Notes: generated by a model from the letters alone, not told the origin. DNA of 64,000 nt from Drosophila persimilis (GCF_003286085.1 NW_020825338.1:372001-436000); one strand, 5' to 3'; positions 25,651-40,275 are shown, counted from the stretch's first letter. A program made the numbers and translations.

Positions 25651-28600
25651 CATTGACAGTGCTTCTATGGCTGCTGGCTGTACCAGAACACGCACACTAA
25701 GTGCCTTTATAGGGAGAGTTTGGTTGGAGACAATAGATATAGCCTCTTTTTTGTCTAATCTTCGTCGTCACCGAAAAAATCTCTTCTTTCGATCTATCAT
25801 CAGCCATAGACATATTCGTCCCAAGGAGAACGATTTGTAGCCTTGAGTGTTTAGGGAAGAGACAAGCAGAGACTGTATATACATGAACTAAGAAGTCTTT
25901 ACCGTACAACGCTTAGGCATAAGATTTCCAAGGGCTCTTCAAAGTCAGACTTCTTCCCCACAAATTTTCCTACTTGAACTCAGGAACTAGTCTAGTATGT
26001 TCTTTATTATCATACTTTGAAATAAATTAGAGACAGGAACGAATTGTGATACGTATCCAAAACGGTTAAGACCCTCCTCTTCTTTGGTGGTTGATGTGAT
26101 GATGCGATGATGATGTGGTGTGCAATTATAATGGGATATGATGGAGCTCAGCCCCCCCTTCTCCCTTCCCCCGTGGCAGTACCACTACACATGTACTCGT
26201 ACCTGCCTCATTACGTATGGCATATTTGAAGAGCCGAAAAAGCTGCGGAAAGTAGGTGAAAGTAATATGCATAATGTAAGTTGTTACACAGGTAGGAAGT
26301 GGGTAACTACTCGAATGTGTGTGTGAGTGTGTGTGCGAGTGTGGGTGGCTCGGCCCGGGAGTCATAGCTGCTAGTGGTTGGTGGTTGGGCTGTGTAATAA
26401 CTTTAATAACTTTACTTACACGATGCTCGTTTATTGAAATTCCCCACTCACGGGTGGCATGCGCGCTCCTTTCTTGACTTTGCCCTGACTCGCTTCGAAT
26501 GGGATTTGCTTAGTGCGGTTCGATTCAGCGATGGGAGTGTGATTTCAACGGCGTGACTGCGATTGCGGGAGAATGGATTAAAAATCATAGATGCTCTCAT
26601 GTGGGCGGTGGGGGTCTTTCTTTCGTCTTTATGGATAACATTTCCAGTGTGATCGAGAAATAGATTATATCCCGATCCCATCTATGGTATACTACCATCT
26701 GCCCACGTAGGACAAAATTCGGCGATGGTTTTTGGATTTCTCATATACATATGTATGTAGGTGATGGTCTTTCACGCTGCTCACGTGCTCATCTCTGGCC
26801 AGCCGCGACGTGCGCTGGGTCCGTGCTCGGTGAGTGCCTGTTGGGTATTTGCACATTTTAACGGATTTAATATGAAAATTAACAGCACCATACATGCAAA
26901 CGTACCCGCATACTCATGCACGCCCACAAATACACACACACAGGAATATTACCTAATTGTGCGAGTGCGTGTGTGTGTGTGCGTTTGTGTTTGTGGGAGT
27001 TTGAGTAATTTGCGTTCATAATAATGAATCCTTGGGCCCATTGACGCAAGACGCTGCCACCAGACGAGGGGCAGGGGATGGAAGTAACAGCTGCACTTAG
27101 TTGAAAAAGTTCTTGAAATAGCAACAGCATGAGTACACCTACCCGCATGCCATGCCACACCACCCCATACCCCATACCCCATGGAAGCGCTCACTCAAAG
27201 AACTTCAACAATTATTCAAGACGTGACTTTTTGGCTTTTAAATATTTATGGGAACACGTTCCGTCCAAAAGAAAACGGCAAGGGTGGAAGTGCGGAATGG
27301 CGACAGGCACAGCAGAGTAATACTTACTCGCGACAACAGGAGTTGTCCTTGTTGTCCTTCCACTGCGGTCCTATCAAATTAAAATTCTGTTGTTCCTGTC
27401 GATTCATTTCCATCATAGGTCCACTGGAAAATCCCCGCTTCATCGGACTAGTGGAAAACATCTATCCCAAAGGGATAGTTTTAGTGAACAAAAAGTGCCA
27501 CTAGCTGGAATTCTCTGCGCCAATCTGTACAATCTATATAAAGCTGCCCCGAATGTCGGACTTCCTTCAAGTCTATAGACTTCATTTGCCTATCAACTGC
27601 CTTTCCTGCCCCCTTCCCGGACATGCCATGCCACTCTCTGCCGGGTCTGCCGTTCCCCGTTTCCGGCTATCGTCTAAGCAGAATAAAGAATTTCGAGCTG
27701 CTGGCAGAAGTTGCACGGGGCCACAGATTTATGCGTTCATTCAGCTAAATAAAGGGATAAAGTGGCAGCAGCCGCAGATGCAGAGGCAGAAGAGAAATGT
27801 AGTCATTTCTTAGTTTATTTTGTGGAACATCGCTGACCCTTATAGTGTTTTTTTTTCCTTGTGCTTGCCGCTCAATAGTTCATTGCACTATTGGGAGTTT
27901 TACCTGGAATTCAAGGGAGGGACGGCCAGTGTCACCCTTTCTGGCCAATTAATGTGAAAGTAAAAGCGTGACTCGCTCACAGAAACACACTGCCACACGC
28001 AAACACACACATACACACACCCACACACCCACACACCCACACTGGCAAACAGCCATTCAAATCCCGATGGCCGCTAATGGAGCCCAGCAGGGGCATCTTG
28101 AGGGCAAGAGCGAGGGATCATCGGCCCATAAAAGCGCAAAAAACTGACACGACATGTCCTTTTACATGTCGAACATGGGCAAAATATGCATATCCCCGGA
28201 ACAACAACTACAACAAAAGCAGGTGGTAAAAAAACTACCAGCACAGTGTCAAAAGTTACTAAAAAATACACCTGAAGAATGCCTGATGCCAGATTAAGCC
28301 CATGTCCGAGCAGATTCGATTACCACTATTCGAGTGCACATCAAATCATCACTATAATAAGCCGATGAAAGTCTCCTCACTACGCTAAAGTAGTTTGTAT
28401 TTATTCCGTTTTTGACTAAATTTCATTCCCCAAAAATAATGATTTTTAAATGGCTGATGCCATGATGAAAAAAATGTTTCTGATATTTCAGAAGAATACA
28501 AAACAAAACAAAATTAAATTAAATAAAAGTACATAAGCCGAAATTGATATACATATGTACATTGGTTTATGTTTTAATATTTAATATACATACATATTTA

Positions 28601-31600
28601 ATCCACAATGTACTCTGGTTTTATTAGCCAAAATACCCAAAAAAATGCTAATTAAATTTGTAATTTGTATACCCAAAACAAGCTGGATAATTAGGGATCG
28701 CAATCATTATAAGCTATATTTTAAAAAGCACACAATTTAAGTTTTACGGATAATCTTCGGTGATAATAACTATCCAAAATGTTTGTGGATGTGCATAGAT
28801 TATCCTTTATCATATTGGTATATTGAAATCCTCTGTGCGGCTAGTCTAATTTGATGATTTTTTCGCCAAAAAAATTACAAAAGTTATCATTATTTACGGT
28901 CCCTTGGAAGATTTCTTTGGCAACTAGGTGTCTGTATATCCCTTTCCGGACTGCAATTCAGAACATTTTAGTAATGATTTATATAATTATTCCTTTTCCC
29001 TAGTCTCCTTTATGTTGGTTCAAGAAGAGGTAGTAGAACGGGCGGAAAATCAAATGGTTTGCCTAAGTTCCGCAGATGGAGAGATCATAGTGGTGGCTCT
29101 CACAGTAGCCCAAAAGAAAGCTGCAAACTAGCGGCATGTGTGGCGTGGAATCATTGCCCCATGTGCAGTCGGATGTATTGGCCAAGGTGCTGACCTGGGC
29201 AGAGAACCATCGAGAGGACGCTCAGGTTGCCCCAGAAGCGGCCTCAAAAGCGGCCCAATGTCTGGGCCGATCTGGGCATAAAGGCCTCATTGGAGAGATC
29301 TTCTGACGAATTTTGACATCTTTACAACGGTTTTACCCCACAGTGCGGGGTTCGTGTCCATGTCAATTCCGCCATCCGCCATCCGCCAAATTGGACAAAA
29401 AACGTATAGCAGCGGACAGCAACAGGAAGAACAGGAACAACTCGAACTGCTCCCAAATGTGCTGCGTGTGCATGCATGCCTCATATATGTATGTATGTAT
29501 GTTTGTATGCTTGTATGTAGGGTTGTTTGTGTGCATGTACCTATTATGTTATCCAATGCACATGTGTGTGCTTGTGGTATGGGGAGATATTGGCGGTTTT
29601 GCTGGCCAGACAGGCGCTGGACAGAGCTGGCATTCCAAAGGTCCTCCCGCTTCTTTACTGCTCGTCGGGGCTGCATAATTAAATTGGACTGGGCAAGCGT
29701 ATAAGCGACGCCAAAAATGGGGCTAAAAATCACGGCGTAAGCGATACGGGCAAATGTGGGGCACAAAGGAAAGAGTGGAGTGGGAGGGGTGGATGTGGAG
29801 GTGGAGGTGGAGAGTATAGGTAATTTTGGTTTTAATATTAATGAATGCATGTCGAACGTGGAGCGTTGAACGCCTAAAAACATGCAACACTGCACAAAAT
29901 GCAACACTGTGTCACTGTGGCACGTCCGCGTATTACCATCCTCCATCCTCCATCCTCCATCCACAATTCGCCATTCACCCCACCCAATCCCCTGTTGAAC
30001 ATTCTCCACATGCAAATCCGAGCAATATGCATAAATAATCGCCACGGCCGACCAGCAAAGCATCTTTGTCAACCATCAACATTTTGTTTCCCTCTGTTTC
30101 TGTCTCTGTCTGCCGCCAATCTATCTCCATCTCTCTCACTCTACCCTCTGATAATGCGCTTACAACGACAAAGGAATCTGAGGGAAAAAATAACAAAAAA
30201 ATAGCGGACTGAGTGAAATAAAATTATGTATATAATACAATTATAATGGAAATTGTATGTTGATTTTAGTGATGGTAAGAAGTTTTCGGATTGGATGGGG
30301 CGGGGCGGGCGGAAGCTCCAACAGCAATTCCCACCAGCAACAATTTAACAAATACAATATGCATTTCTATTCATCGCCATATAAATTAAAACGAGTATAG
30401 CGCACAATTAAAGGGATTGCAATGCTGAGACTCCTACTTCTACTTCTACACCCACTCCTACTACACCGTAGATTCAAACAATGTTTGCCTTGCAATTGGC
30501 TGGGTAAGTTGGAATTTCTCTCTGGTGCCCTCAGCGGGCATGGATGGTAATTTATTTTAATTGATTTTCGCATCATTTATCAGCAATGTGAGCCGGCAAC
30601 GGCAACGGCAACGGCAACTGCAACTGCAACAAGCGACAAGAATAACAACCACAACAACAAAAATAACAACATCGCACAACGCACTCATCCAATTTGAACA
30701 TTTTTAATGCGGATCGTTCTTAATCAATTTGTACAATTTTAAAAGCGCACTGATGTGCATAAATGCAACATTTAATTTATGCAAACAGCAGCAACAGCAG
30801 TGACAGGCGGAGGCATCAGGAAGAGCAACAACATTTGCGGCGATTCATGAAAAAAAACAACAACAAAATAGTAAAATATAAAACCAGAAATGACAAGAAA
30901 ATGTTCACAAAAATGAAAATATAGCCCACCTGTCGTATGCGTGATATTAATGCACTGTCGGTATATCATCCATTGTCTCAATACAGGCCGTGGACTCCGT
31001 GGACTCCGTGGACTCCGGGGAGTGGATATGGCCGCAAGAAAGCCCAAAATCTATCGGAATAAGCCAATATCCACAACCATCAAAGTCCAAGCTCACCTGA
31101 ACTCAATCCAATCCAAGCATCCGCCATCATCCATCCAAGAAATATTTTGACAATTTAATAACCCAAAACATTTAAACCAATTGAAGTAGAATCCACAGTC
31201 GAGGGCATAATGAAGACCACAACGAATCTGATCAAGACATAAATTAAACTAAAAATTAGTCTAATGACCATTTAGGATTCATTTTAGTCGTAAATCCAAC
31301 CGAAAGTCAAACCGAACCTTCAATAGAAATTGATCCCGCCACAGCCAAAAACCTGCCATTCAAATTTTACTACAATGAAATGTGAACTGTTGCAGTTAGA
31401 ATTTTCGAACTGCAATATGCGAGTGAAAATGAAAATGGAAAATGTATTGGGTTCACCTGGGACGATATTTAATTATGCTTAAACAAAGAATAGAGTGGTG
31501 TTTCAGCTTTTGCTCGTGCTTTTTGTAGTTTTCTTTCGCTCTGGAAGGTACTAAATAAACTTCCAGATCTGTGAGGTTTTTGATCGCATTGAATCGGAAA

Positions 31601-31740
31601 ACTCTCATGCAATTAAAGCCGACCCTAAGTCCCTAAACATGCTCACAGAGTTCGTTGCTGAGCTCAAACTTTGTTGAGCGCTTTCCGCCTTTCGGCATTA
31701 GAGAGTTTTCCACCTGGCAACAGTTTGCAGCCATTTTTCC

Positions 31741-31780
31741 GGGTCCGGGTCCGGGTCCGGGTCCAGGTCCAGGTCCAGGT
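31741..31780 (+). repeat. GGGTCC/AGGTCC hexamer array
   Basis: Four GGGTCC units are followed by three AGGTCC units. The four GGG runs at 6-bp spacing make it a G-quadruplex candidate with the same unit as the array at 13751. Confidence 0.85.
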
Positions 31781-32221
31781 CGGAGCAAGTCCTTGTCCTT
31801 GTTCCTGGTCCCCATAACTATCATCGTACTGTTGCCACGGTATTAGGCCAAAAGCCGTACAAGCCGAAAAATTTGTTTGCAGTTCGGGTTGGGCGCGTGC
31901 ATGTAAATGCGTTTGACCACGTCACGACATGTTTGCCCCGGCCACAGCAAGGATAACCATGACGCTAAAAAGGAAAACCATGGAGGGAGGGGCTTGTTCC
32001 CTGCTCCCCGCTATACATACGAGTATATGTACGTGAAGCTGGCTGTAGTTGCTCTGCATCCAAATGAAGAGTTTTATTTATGCGGCGGGCATTTTCTACA
32101 TTCTTTTCTTGCTCTTTTCCCGGTTTTTTTTTTGCAGCAATTTTTCTCCTCATTCTCTGAGTGTCGGTTGGAGTCATGTCGCGTCATATAATTTAAGCAG
32201 AAATTTGTGTCCTTACGCTTT

Positions 32222-32224
<3 letters not shown>

Positions 32225-32253
<29 letters not shown>
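32225..32253 (+). repeat. (CA)n microsatellite
   Basis: An uninterrupted CA run of about 14 units, followed by GCGGACACAAGCGGACACAC repeats. Confidence 0.85.
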
Positions 32254-32254
<1 letters not shown>

Positions 32255-34440
32255 TTTAAGCGGACACAAGCGGACACACACACAGAGATGCGGACACACA
32301 GATACGGACAGGGAAATGGGGGGAGTGGAGGGTGGAAGGTGGCAACCCAGTTGTAGAGTGACTTTATCAGAGCGTCCCCATTTTTTGGCTTATATAATGC
32401 TGATGCACTGGGCCCCACATGCCGTTGCCTGCATTCCCCCGCTATAGACCTCTTTTTCCCTCTCTTTCACCACACTACGATTATTTTCCTCTCCACTAAC
32501 CACTTCTATTGGCAGTAGGTGCCTGAATGTCCCTGCATCCTTTTTGGTTTCCCCTTTGAAGTACGAGTATCTGGTAGTAGCTCTTCCTCCCTCTGCCTCT
32601 GTGCCAGTTTCGACCCATTTTGCTGGTTCATGAATTGCTTGGCCCACACACAGCCACTCACGCATACACATTGACACGAGCACACATGTGTGTGGCATCA
32701 GCTCAACTCCTCCACCTGTTCCTGCCGCCTGTCGCTTCCTCTAAACATTTTCGGTCGCACATTGTAGCTGCCTAATGAACACATGAATAAAATATGCGAT
32801 TTGCTTAACTTTTGCACGACTCTGGCCGGGACTGAAGCACCCATCCACTGAACCCCCAGTCGATCCCCCAAGCCTGAGCCCGCATAAGCAGTTGCAGGAG
32901 CAGCAATAGTCGGAGCAGCAGTAGTAGCAGCAGGAGCAGTAGTAGCAGCAGGAGCTGGAGAAACTACAGCAGCAACAGTCTCATCAAGCAAAGTTTTTCG
33001 AGAGATTTCCAGGCTGGCACAGGTGAGGGCTGCTCTGGTCTGAGAAGCCCTATAGTATGGGAATTGGTGGCATACCACACAAAAGGAAGGGGCTGCAGAG
33101 GGAAAGAGGGAGAAACAGACACAGCTGGCTTGCTTGGCTCGGGTTTATCTTGGGGCCAGCAGACGGCAGCTTCCGTCACTTGACGATGCATCCAAAAATC
33201 GTTGAAAGTCACTCAACAGTTTAACGGGAATTGCGCCCACGATGACTGTGATGGCTCTGACGACGGGGTGTCCTGGCGGTAGCTGGAGTGGGTAGGGGTA
33301 GGTAGATGTGCGAATGTGAGAGAGTGTGGCAGTGTGATGGCTCGATGCAGAGAGAGATGGATGGATGGATGGATGGATAGTGCGGATGTGGGATATGGCT
33401 GTGCAGTTTATTTCCCATATTTCTCTGAAGCAACCAACATCGAAAGTGGCAATCGTGTGCTTATCGAATGTCTTTCAAGCTAGAGACGGAAGTCAATCGA
33501 ATGTTGCCCATGTCCTAAGCCAAGCAATTGTTAATCGATTATGCGCCAATCCAAGCGACCATTAATCGGATCAACGGTCAGTAAACGCTTAACGAATCGT
33601 GTTTAACAACTGCCGAAGTCATCGAAGGTTATATGACGATCGACGCAAGACTGCCCCAAGGGCAAGCGGACCCAATTGTCCGTGCCCTAATAAAAGTAAG
33701 AGAAAAAAAAAAGGATAGAAGGAGAGCGCTAAATCAGCTCGGGCTGCAGCTAAGCCGAGAACGAACGTCAGATAGAGCGCGAGAAACCTGCAGAAAGTAG
33801 TTTTTTATGGAATGATCCGGGAAATCAAGGCAAATTGATTGTGAATTGAATATGCGAATGGACTTGAGGAACAGGTTTGAATCTATCGCAATTTCAAGTA
33901 GTTGCACTTCTCCTAACGCATAACATTCTTTGTCCATAGCACCAATCAGCACTTTCGGATGAGCGGAATATTCAATTTTGATTTGTACTTGAATGCAAGT
34001 TCAAGGAACGAATCGGATCTACTATATGCTCAGTGTACTTGTTGGTGCTGCCTCTTGTGATTGAGATGCACGCAATTGTGGCATGTCCCTACAAGAAATT
34101 GTTTAATTGTTAATTTTATAATTGAAAGTATAATGATCAAAATTCGACCAGCATATATTTGTCCACCCATCTTCTTCTTGTCGTAGTAGTAATACGCAGC
34201 CTCGGCTATTTCTAGTATGAGCAGGTCAAATCGCCAAATTGTTCCACGTTTTGGGCAAATCATTCTTAGAACATTTTCCTCTACAGTCGCGTTATATATA
34301 AATGATAACACGTGAACATTTCCGTGTCACGATTGCCTACGATTTTTGACGTGGATTTTCAAGACAAGAATGCTTTGATTAACTTACTTCAACTTTTGGT
34401 GATGAAGCACTAAGCACTGCTACAGCGAAAAGCTGGAAAA

Positions 34441-34775
34441 ACCCATTCAGTGGAGAAGTCCTTTGCAGTCCTGCAGAACGGATCTCGTGCGGGTCGTCCA
34501 AAAACGGTTGTTGTTATACCGAAAAAAATGGCTGCTGTGCGGGATTGGGTATTCCAATATTGCCATATGACATACTAGAGTTAGAGGCGTCCTTGGCCAT
34601 TAAAAACCAAGATATATTCAACATTGCACAAACAGTTGGCCGTCACGAAAAATTGGTCTCGTCAAATTAGTGGAAAAGTGCATTGATGATTGGTTTCAGC
34701 GGATGCAGAAATGGAGAATATTTTGAAAAGCAATACAAAAATTTTCAATGTCCTTCACTATTAAGCTTAGGATTT
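34441..34775 (+). pseudogene. Mariner transposase relic (linker region)
   Basis: From about 34480 one plus frame reads GSRAGRPKTVVVIPKKMAAV and then RDWVFQYCHMTY. This matches the mariner linker GRPKTVV-P-NI-AVRxxxxQDRHVTY. After two stops, STLHKQLAVTKNWSRQI continues the family pattern (I-LH-LAVKK-CSR-I). No D,D34D catalytic blocks follow in recognisable form. Stops and base changes show a long-dead copy. It covers a more C-terminal part of the protein than the relic at 9.3 kb. Confidence 0.6.
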
Positions 34776-37700
34776 AAAAAGCAGAGAAGGACACCAATAT
34801 CACGCATCGAGTAAGAAACTACCGATAAGGAAAACGGCGGAAGCTTTTACACTTATATTAAAGGGATCGTAATGAGACATACGCGGAAGACGTCCAATTG
34901 CGGCTCAAGATTAAAATTTACCTCTATAGATCGCGGATTCAAATAGTTAAAATGTATCGATGGATCGTATATAGCTGATTTTTACAAAATTCACGCATCA
35001 TAATATTCACAGTTCCTTCCACGCGAGTCCTTTCTCACTGTCCCTTCCCATTTTTCCATTTTTCCCACTCACGGCTCTGCATTCCGCTGTTCCCTATTCC
35101 GACGGTTTCTTTTGACTGTTCCATACCAGAACCAGAGCTGGTAAATGCCCAGTAAATCTTTGGCAATGGCGTTCAAACAAGTCCGAAACAAGTCGAGTCG
35201 CATCCATTTCAATCCAAAGCGAACGCAGCCAATGAAGGAGCTGCCACATAGAAGAACACGCTGGAAATAAAAAAAACAAAGGAAGTCGGAAGTGGAGAGT
35301 GGAGAGTGGGCACACGGGGGAAGAGTGGAGAAGACAGAGGAAGCGAAACAGTGGGGTAAAAAAGTCTGGCGCCAAGCATTTGACGACTGCTAGAGAGCGA
35401 TCCGATGGGCACGTTTATGCTAGAAATGGATTTCCCATAGAATTAATATCACACCAAAAGAAAAACCCAAAAACAATGCGTGGAGAGAGGGGGCTAAGGG
35501 TTGGAAAAAGCTAGAGGCAAAGGCAAAGGCAGCGGCGGCAATCGTCTACTTTTTCATGCAATTGAATTGCCAAGTGAAAATCCGAGAACATGCAGAAGCT
35601 CAAAATAGAAGGAGCAGCCGGGAGCAGAGAGGATGGGAGCTGGATGAGCTGCAGGGGCAGAAAGAGCAGAAGGAGCAACCAAAAGCTTTAGCCAAGGCCA
35701 GAAGGAAGCGACAACAGCATCGAGGCTGACAAGGACGAGGTGGAGGTGGAGGTGGAGAGCAAGGCCGACGAGACAAGCCAAAAACCAAAGCCAACTCAAG
35801 CCATGGCCTTAGCCAAGCGCAAAAAGGTTAAGTGGAAAGCTGAGCCAAGGATAAGTCCCCATGGGGGCGAAGACTGGAGATATACAGGCAGAGCCAGAGC
35901 AGAGGGAGAGCATTGAGATTGACGCAGAATATATTTTGGGATTTGCCACATGGCACAGCGCAGGACTGCTTCAATTACAACTACTTGAAATGGGATCCGG
36001 ATCCAGAGCACCAGCTTAAAATTGGGGCATGCCCCCACCCTACCCATCGCGTATGAGTGATTTATTTTATGAGCTCTTTCATTTTTGCGCTCCCCTTTTT
36101 GTTTCGGTTTATGGGCGGCCATCAAATGGAGACCAGGCGTGACAACACGCACCCTTGACCAGCTGCTGCATGTTGCACGGTGCACGTTGTCCACTGTCGC
36201 TGCCGTTGCCGCTGCTGCTGCCGCTGCTGCTGCTATTGCATGTGGCACTTGGCTGCACTTGGTCTAATTGTTGTCGAAGCCACGCCCCACCGCCTCCAAT
36301 CCAAGTCACTCCGCAGCTCGAATCTAATGACCGCCATCAAGCTGGTAATTAGCCTTCTGTGCGGGCCTAATCAGGACCCAGCGGGCACGCCCAAGTGATT
36401 CCTGTCCCCAAGAGTCCCCCCAACTGGGGCAGAGATGGGGCCGGATTTTCTTTGAACCCTTCAATGGTCATTTCAACAAATGAGCTTCAGTACTCCAATC
36501 CAGTATATTCAACAAATGGCGAATAATTACAAACAAAAACTGTTGGCCTGTTGGGTCACTCGATTACCAAACATTCAATAAATTGGGAAACCTTATGGGG
36601 AATATGGAAGTAGGTTCGTATGATTTAAATCAGGATTCCCTTCCCTTCTTACCCCTCCGTTTCTTATGAGATTTCAAAGTCAGATAAGGTTTATTTTTAC
36701 TAATTTTCCGTGATTTAAATTTCCAGTATGCAGCAGTATGAAAGGTACATCGACTTCCTTAGTCAGTACCCCTATTTTTTTTAGAACGCTTTTGCTTTTT
36801 ATTACAGTATTTAAAGAACGTAGGAACCGTCTGAAAACTCCACCAAAGCATGTCCCAATGCAATGCCCAGTGATGTGTCATAAATATTGTACGACTGTAT
36901 ATCGATTTCGATGTGTTTCTTTTGTGAAAGAGAGTGTCAGTTTGTTCGGAGACTCTGGGGCTGTCCCCAGGCGCATTTTTCATACATAATGTTTCATTTT
37001 ATGGGTTCATTTCGAAATATTTAATTGGGTTCAGGACATTTCCGACCTGACAACTTTAGCTGGGGTTCGAAAGTGCCCCAGCTCCTATCATATTCACTCA
37101 AAGGGGAAGGGAAAGGATATGGTATGCGGGTATGCAGATGGCAGATGGCAGATGGAGAGGAAAAACATGGAAAATTGTTTGCAAATAAAATAAAAGTGAA
37201 ATCTAGCGCATTCATTTGCAACAAAAGCATCGCAAACAAGTCTAAACTATCCTACTTCACTGACAATTCAACTTGGCCAGCAGCAAGAGCATCAGGAGCA
37301 TCAGGAGCAATAGGAACAACAGAAACAACAGGAACAACAGGCACATCAGGAATAGGAGCTTGGTAGCTTTCTTTGCCCCCAGCTCTACCTGTGCTTGTTG
37401 TCCTTGCAACGATATCCTTGCAGCAGCTTTGTCGCTGCCCGATGCCTGATGCCCGATGCCTGACGCCTGATGCCGGAGTCGGGCAACAAGCATCGAAATG
37501 GCGAGAAAAATAAATAAAATACATTTTTCAATTTAACAAACAAGCGAACAGCCACCCACCCCCAGCAGTTGGCCTGATGCGGTGGTCCACCGAAGCGGGA
37601 AACATTGTTCAACCTGGGGCTTTGAGCATGTCTACCACCAGGGGGTTCTGGAGACAGTTTATGAAGCAATCGCTGAAAGGTTGCACAGAGCCTGGCAAGA

Positions 37701-40275
37701 GTTTGCTGCATGGCAAAGATGGCAAAGAAATGACTTTTTATTGCACAACTTAGGCAGATCCCCCCATAGACCCCACACACTCTTACACGCTCCTCTCAGC
37801 CATTTTGTCCCCAAACTCTCAAGCCCGTAGTCGACTTTTTCATTCTGTTTGTCGTAATTGCATCCATGGAAACGTCTCAAAAAGATTGCGAGTCTCATGA
37901 AATTGAAGAAATTAATGGAAGTCACTTGATTTCTGATTTCTGATAAACAGAGCTTTCACGTATGATCGACTTGATGCCAATTAGTGAGAAATCATTGATA
38001 TTGGGCTATCGACTGTCAGTAATAAATTACTATGCATCGATCACAGCGATGCTCAATCGAATTTCATTGCTAACTGACACGTATATGAAATGAGTTCTAT
38101 TTTTTGGCTTAAAGAGATTCTTTTAAAAATAAGTGCAGGCTTCGGACTCTTATCAAGCAACAGGGCACTCTTTTACCCAATCCATAATGACAGACATCCC
38201 TTTTGGCCAGTAAAATGAGCTTTCCCCATTGCTCTGCCTTAGACGGACAGCAACCTCGTTTTCTGTCCGCCCGAGCGAGCTGCTATTTTACGTGTATTAA
38301 TGAACAGCCATCGACGGATACGTATGGTATATGCTGTTCGTGTGGCTGGAAGTGCTTAGTGGTCAGAGCTGGATAAGAGACTGCACAGTTAATGCCCTTA
38401 AGCAGATAATGGATTGCTGACCAGCACAATGCCAGCCATCCTTGCTGCCCATCCCCTTGCCACCGCGTTTTCCATACCGCCCTTGGACCTCTGTGACGGA
38501 AATTATCTACCGAAAACCGCAGAAAATCTCTGAAATCCGCAAGATGCCTTGAGGTTTCGGCTGGGGTTACGTTGATATGACAGCGACAGGAGCTGGGACC
38601 GCCATTAATATATGCACCAGGAACGTGTCACAATCTGGTCGCCCCTCCCTTTCCAATCCCACTCTCCACCCGTTCCCTAGCTCGTCGCTGCCCTACCATC
38701 AACCCTATTCCTGTGGCAGACCCTTGCACCGGCTATTACGAGTATGATTATGTCTAGATATCGGAATTTCCGAGGCTATTAACTAGTATGTATGCATATT
38801 CTTGATCAGAATCAATAGCCAACTTTATATACTCTTAGTTTTCCGACTGTCCGATAAATATGCCAATTATAAAGCTATCTATGTTAATGCAAAGATAAAG
38901 ATTAAAATTTCAGATAAGCATAATATGCATATGAAGGGTGTCTAAAGCTTCGTTTCCCAAAAGGTAATCTTTCTCTGCTCTGCTCTGACATCCATTTCAC
39001 TTTTATGGTTTTTTCCGCCTCGGCCAAGTAACTTTCTGTATGGGTGGGTGAGTGAGTATCTGTGTGTGAGAGCGAGGGTGTGGTTTGCCAGGGCTGCGTG
39101 CTAATTTCGAATACTTTGCGGCGAATGTCGCGGTGTGGCAGGGGCTGTGGCTGTGGCTGTGGCCATGCATGGCATGTGAGGGCTGCTGTCAAAAAGTTTT
39201 TGACTTGAAAAACGCGCGTGCCATAGAAGAGCAGACAGCAGGGGGACGATTAGAAGTGGGTTGCATAGCGGATAGTGGCACAATAGGCATACTCATTATC
39301 AAACAGCACACACACACGAGCGCGCGCTCGATTTCAATGAGTTGCCGCCTAAGCCGCTTATCGATGGGCGGCGATTTTCACTTTTCATCATGCAAATCCG
39401 GCAGCAACTCGCCGAGGCACGAATGTGGGCGCTCGGGCCACATTTCGAGTGAATCCACCTAAACCACTACAAACCCATCGCCAGACAGAGTCCTTGTCAT
39501 TCCGACATTAATTCATGTCTCACGATTGTATTTGTAGCTCTTTTTTCGGTGCTCACGTTTCTGCGTCGAGGTAGCCCGCATTTGGTAAGGACCCAAGCCC
39601 ATTCCTCCTTTCGGCCTCTTGCCTTATTTGTGCCACAGAGGCATTGTCCTTGTCCTCAAAGTCTCTCGTTTGTCCAGCCAGCAGATGCATTCATCTAAGG
39701 CAAACATTTACAGACCCTCCCACACCCCCCACTACTCCCACACACTGCATGTGTGCTATGGACATCCTGACCAAAATTCCCTTGGCCAGTCAATCCATTC
39801 TCTATCAGCAATTGCTGGAACTCTTAGGAGCTGGCCAGCAGAAAAAACGAAGAACACGACACAATTGTCTAGGCAAATCGGAGCAGCTGCCGCCATGTTA
39901 AGCTCGCAATTGAAGGACTTGGGATGGGGTAAGTACATGGGGTAAGACGAGGTCGCTGATGACTTTGGTTCTGCAGATCAAAGGTTTTCTGGCAGTTGCG
40001 GGACGAGGACTGACTGTTGGAAATAAATGAATACAGTCCATATGTTGGATATACATTGAATGCTTTCTGGAGATGTTTTTGGACTGATGGGAGCCGCTAG
40101 AATTCCACTTATATTAATACCTTTTCCGTTTTTATACTTTGAAGGCATTCAAACTAAACCTCACCGAAGCATGGACCTGTCAGCTTGTCTGATGTCTTCG
40201 TCCTATATACGAAGGTCCATCTTCCAAAATATAACTCGCGGGAACGTTGCGAGCCGCAACTGGGGCCGCGACTCT
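34776..40275. other. Gene-free intergenic stretch
   Basis: No supportable gene. CTG/CAG-rich sequence occurs at 36185-36240 and CAGGAGCAT-like words at 37275-37350. At about 38745-38860 a minus-strand fragment (TTCTTGATCAGAATCAATAG) matches the core of the mini-me-like repeat seen complete at 40.3 kb. Confidence 0.55.

Larger units (their letters stand above)
25651..34440. other. Gene-free intergenic stretch
   Basis: No supportable gene. It contains CA-rich runs (26930-26990, 27990-28042), GTAT runs near 29485-29520, GGCAAC hexamers at 30591-30616, a GGGTCC array at 31741-31764, a CA run at 32225-32253 and GGAT tetramers at 33357-33378. The longest open frame (29287-30072, minus) is built from low-complexity Ser/Thr/Pro and Cys tracts and is not convincing. 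Confidence 0.55.

Noticed and set aside
29287-30072. 261-codon minus-strand frame
   Set aside because: It is dominated by low-complexity Ser/Thr/Pro and Cys tracts translated from GGAGGT and GTAT repeats; no gene-like composition.
33420-33620. ATCGATT-rich stretch as a DRE cluster or tRNA gene
   Set aside because: No regular spacing of cores and no cloverleaf or box A/B pattern could be traced.
35796-36248. 150-codon minus-strand frame starting with an Ala run
   Set aside because: The Ala run comes from a CTG/CCG repeat; the rest shows no motif.
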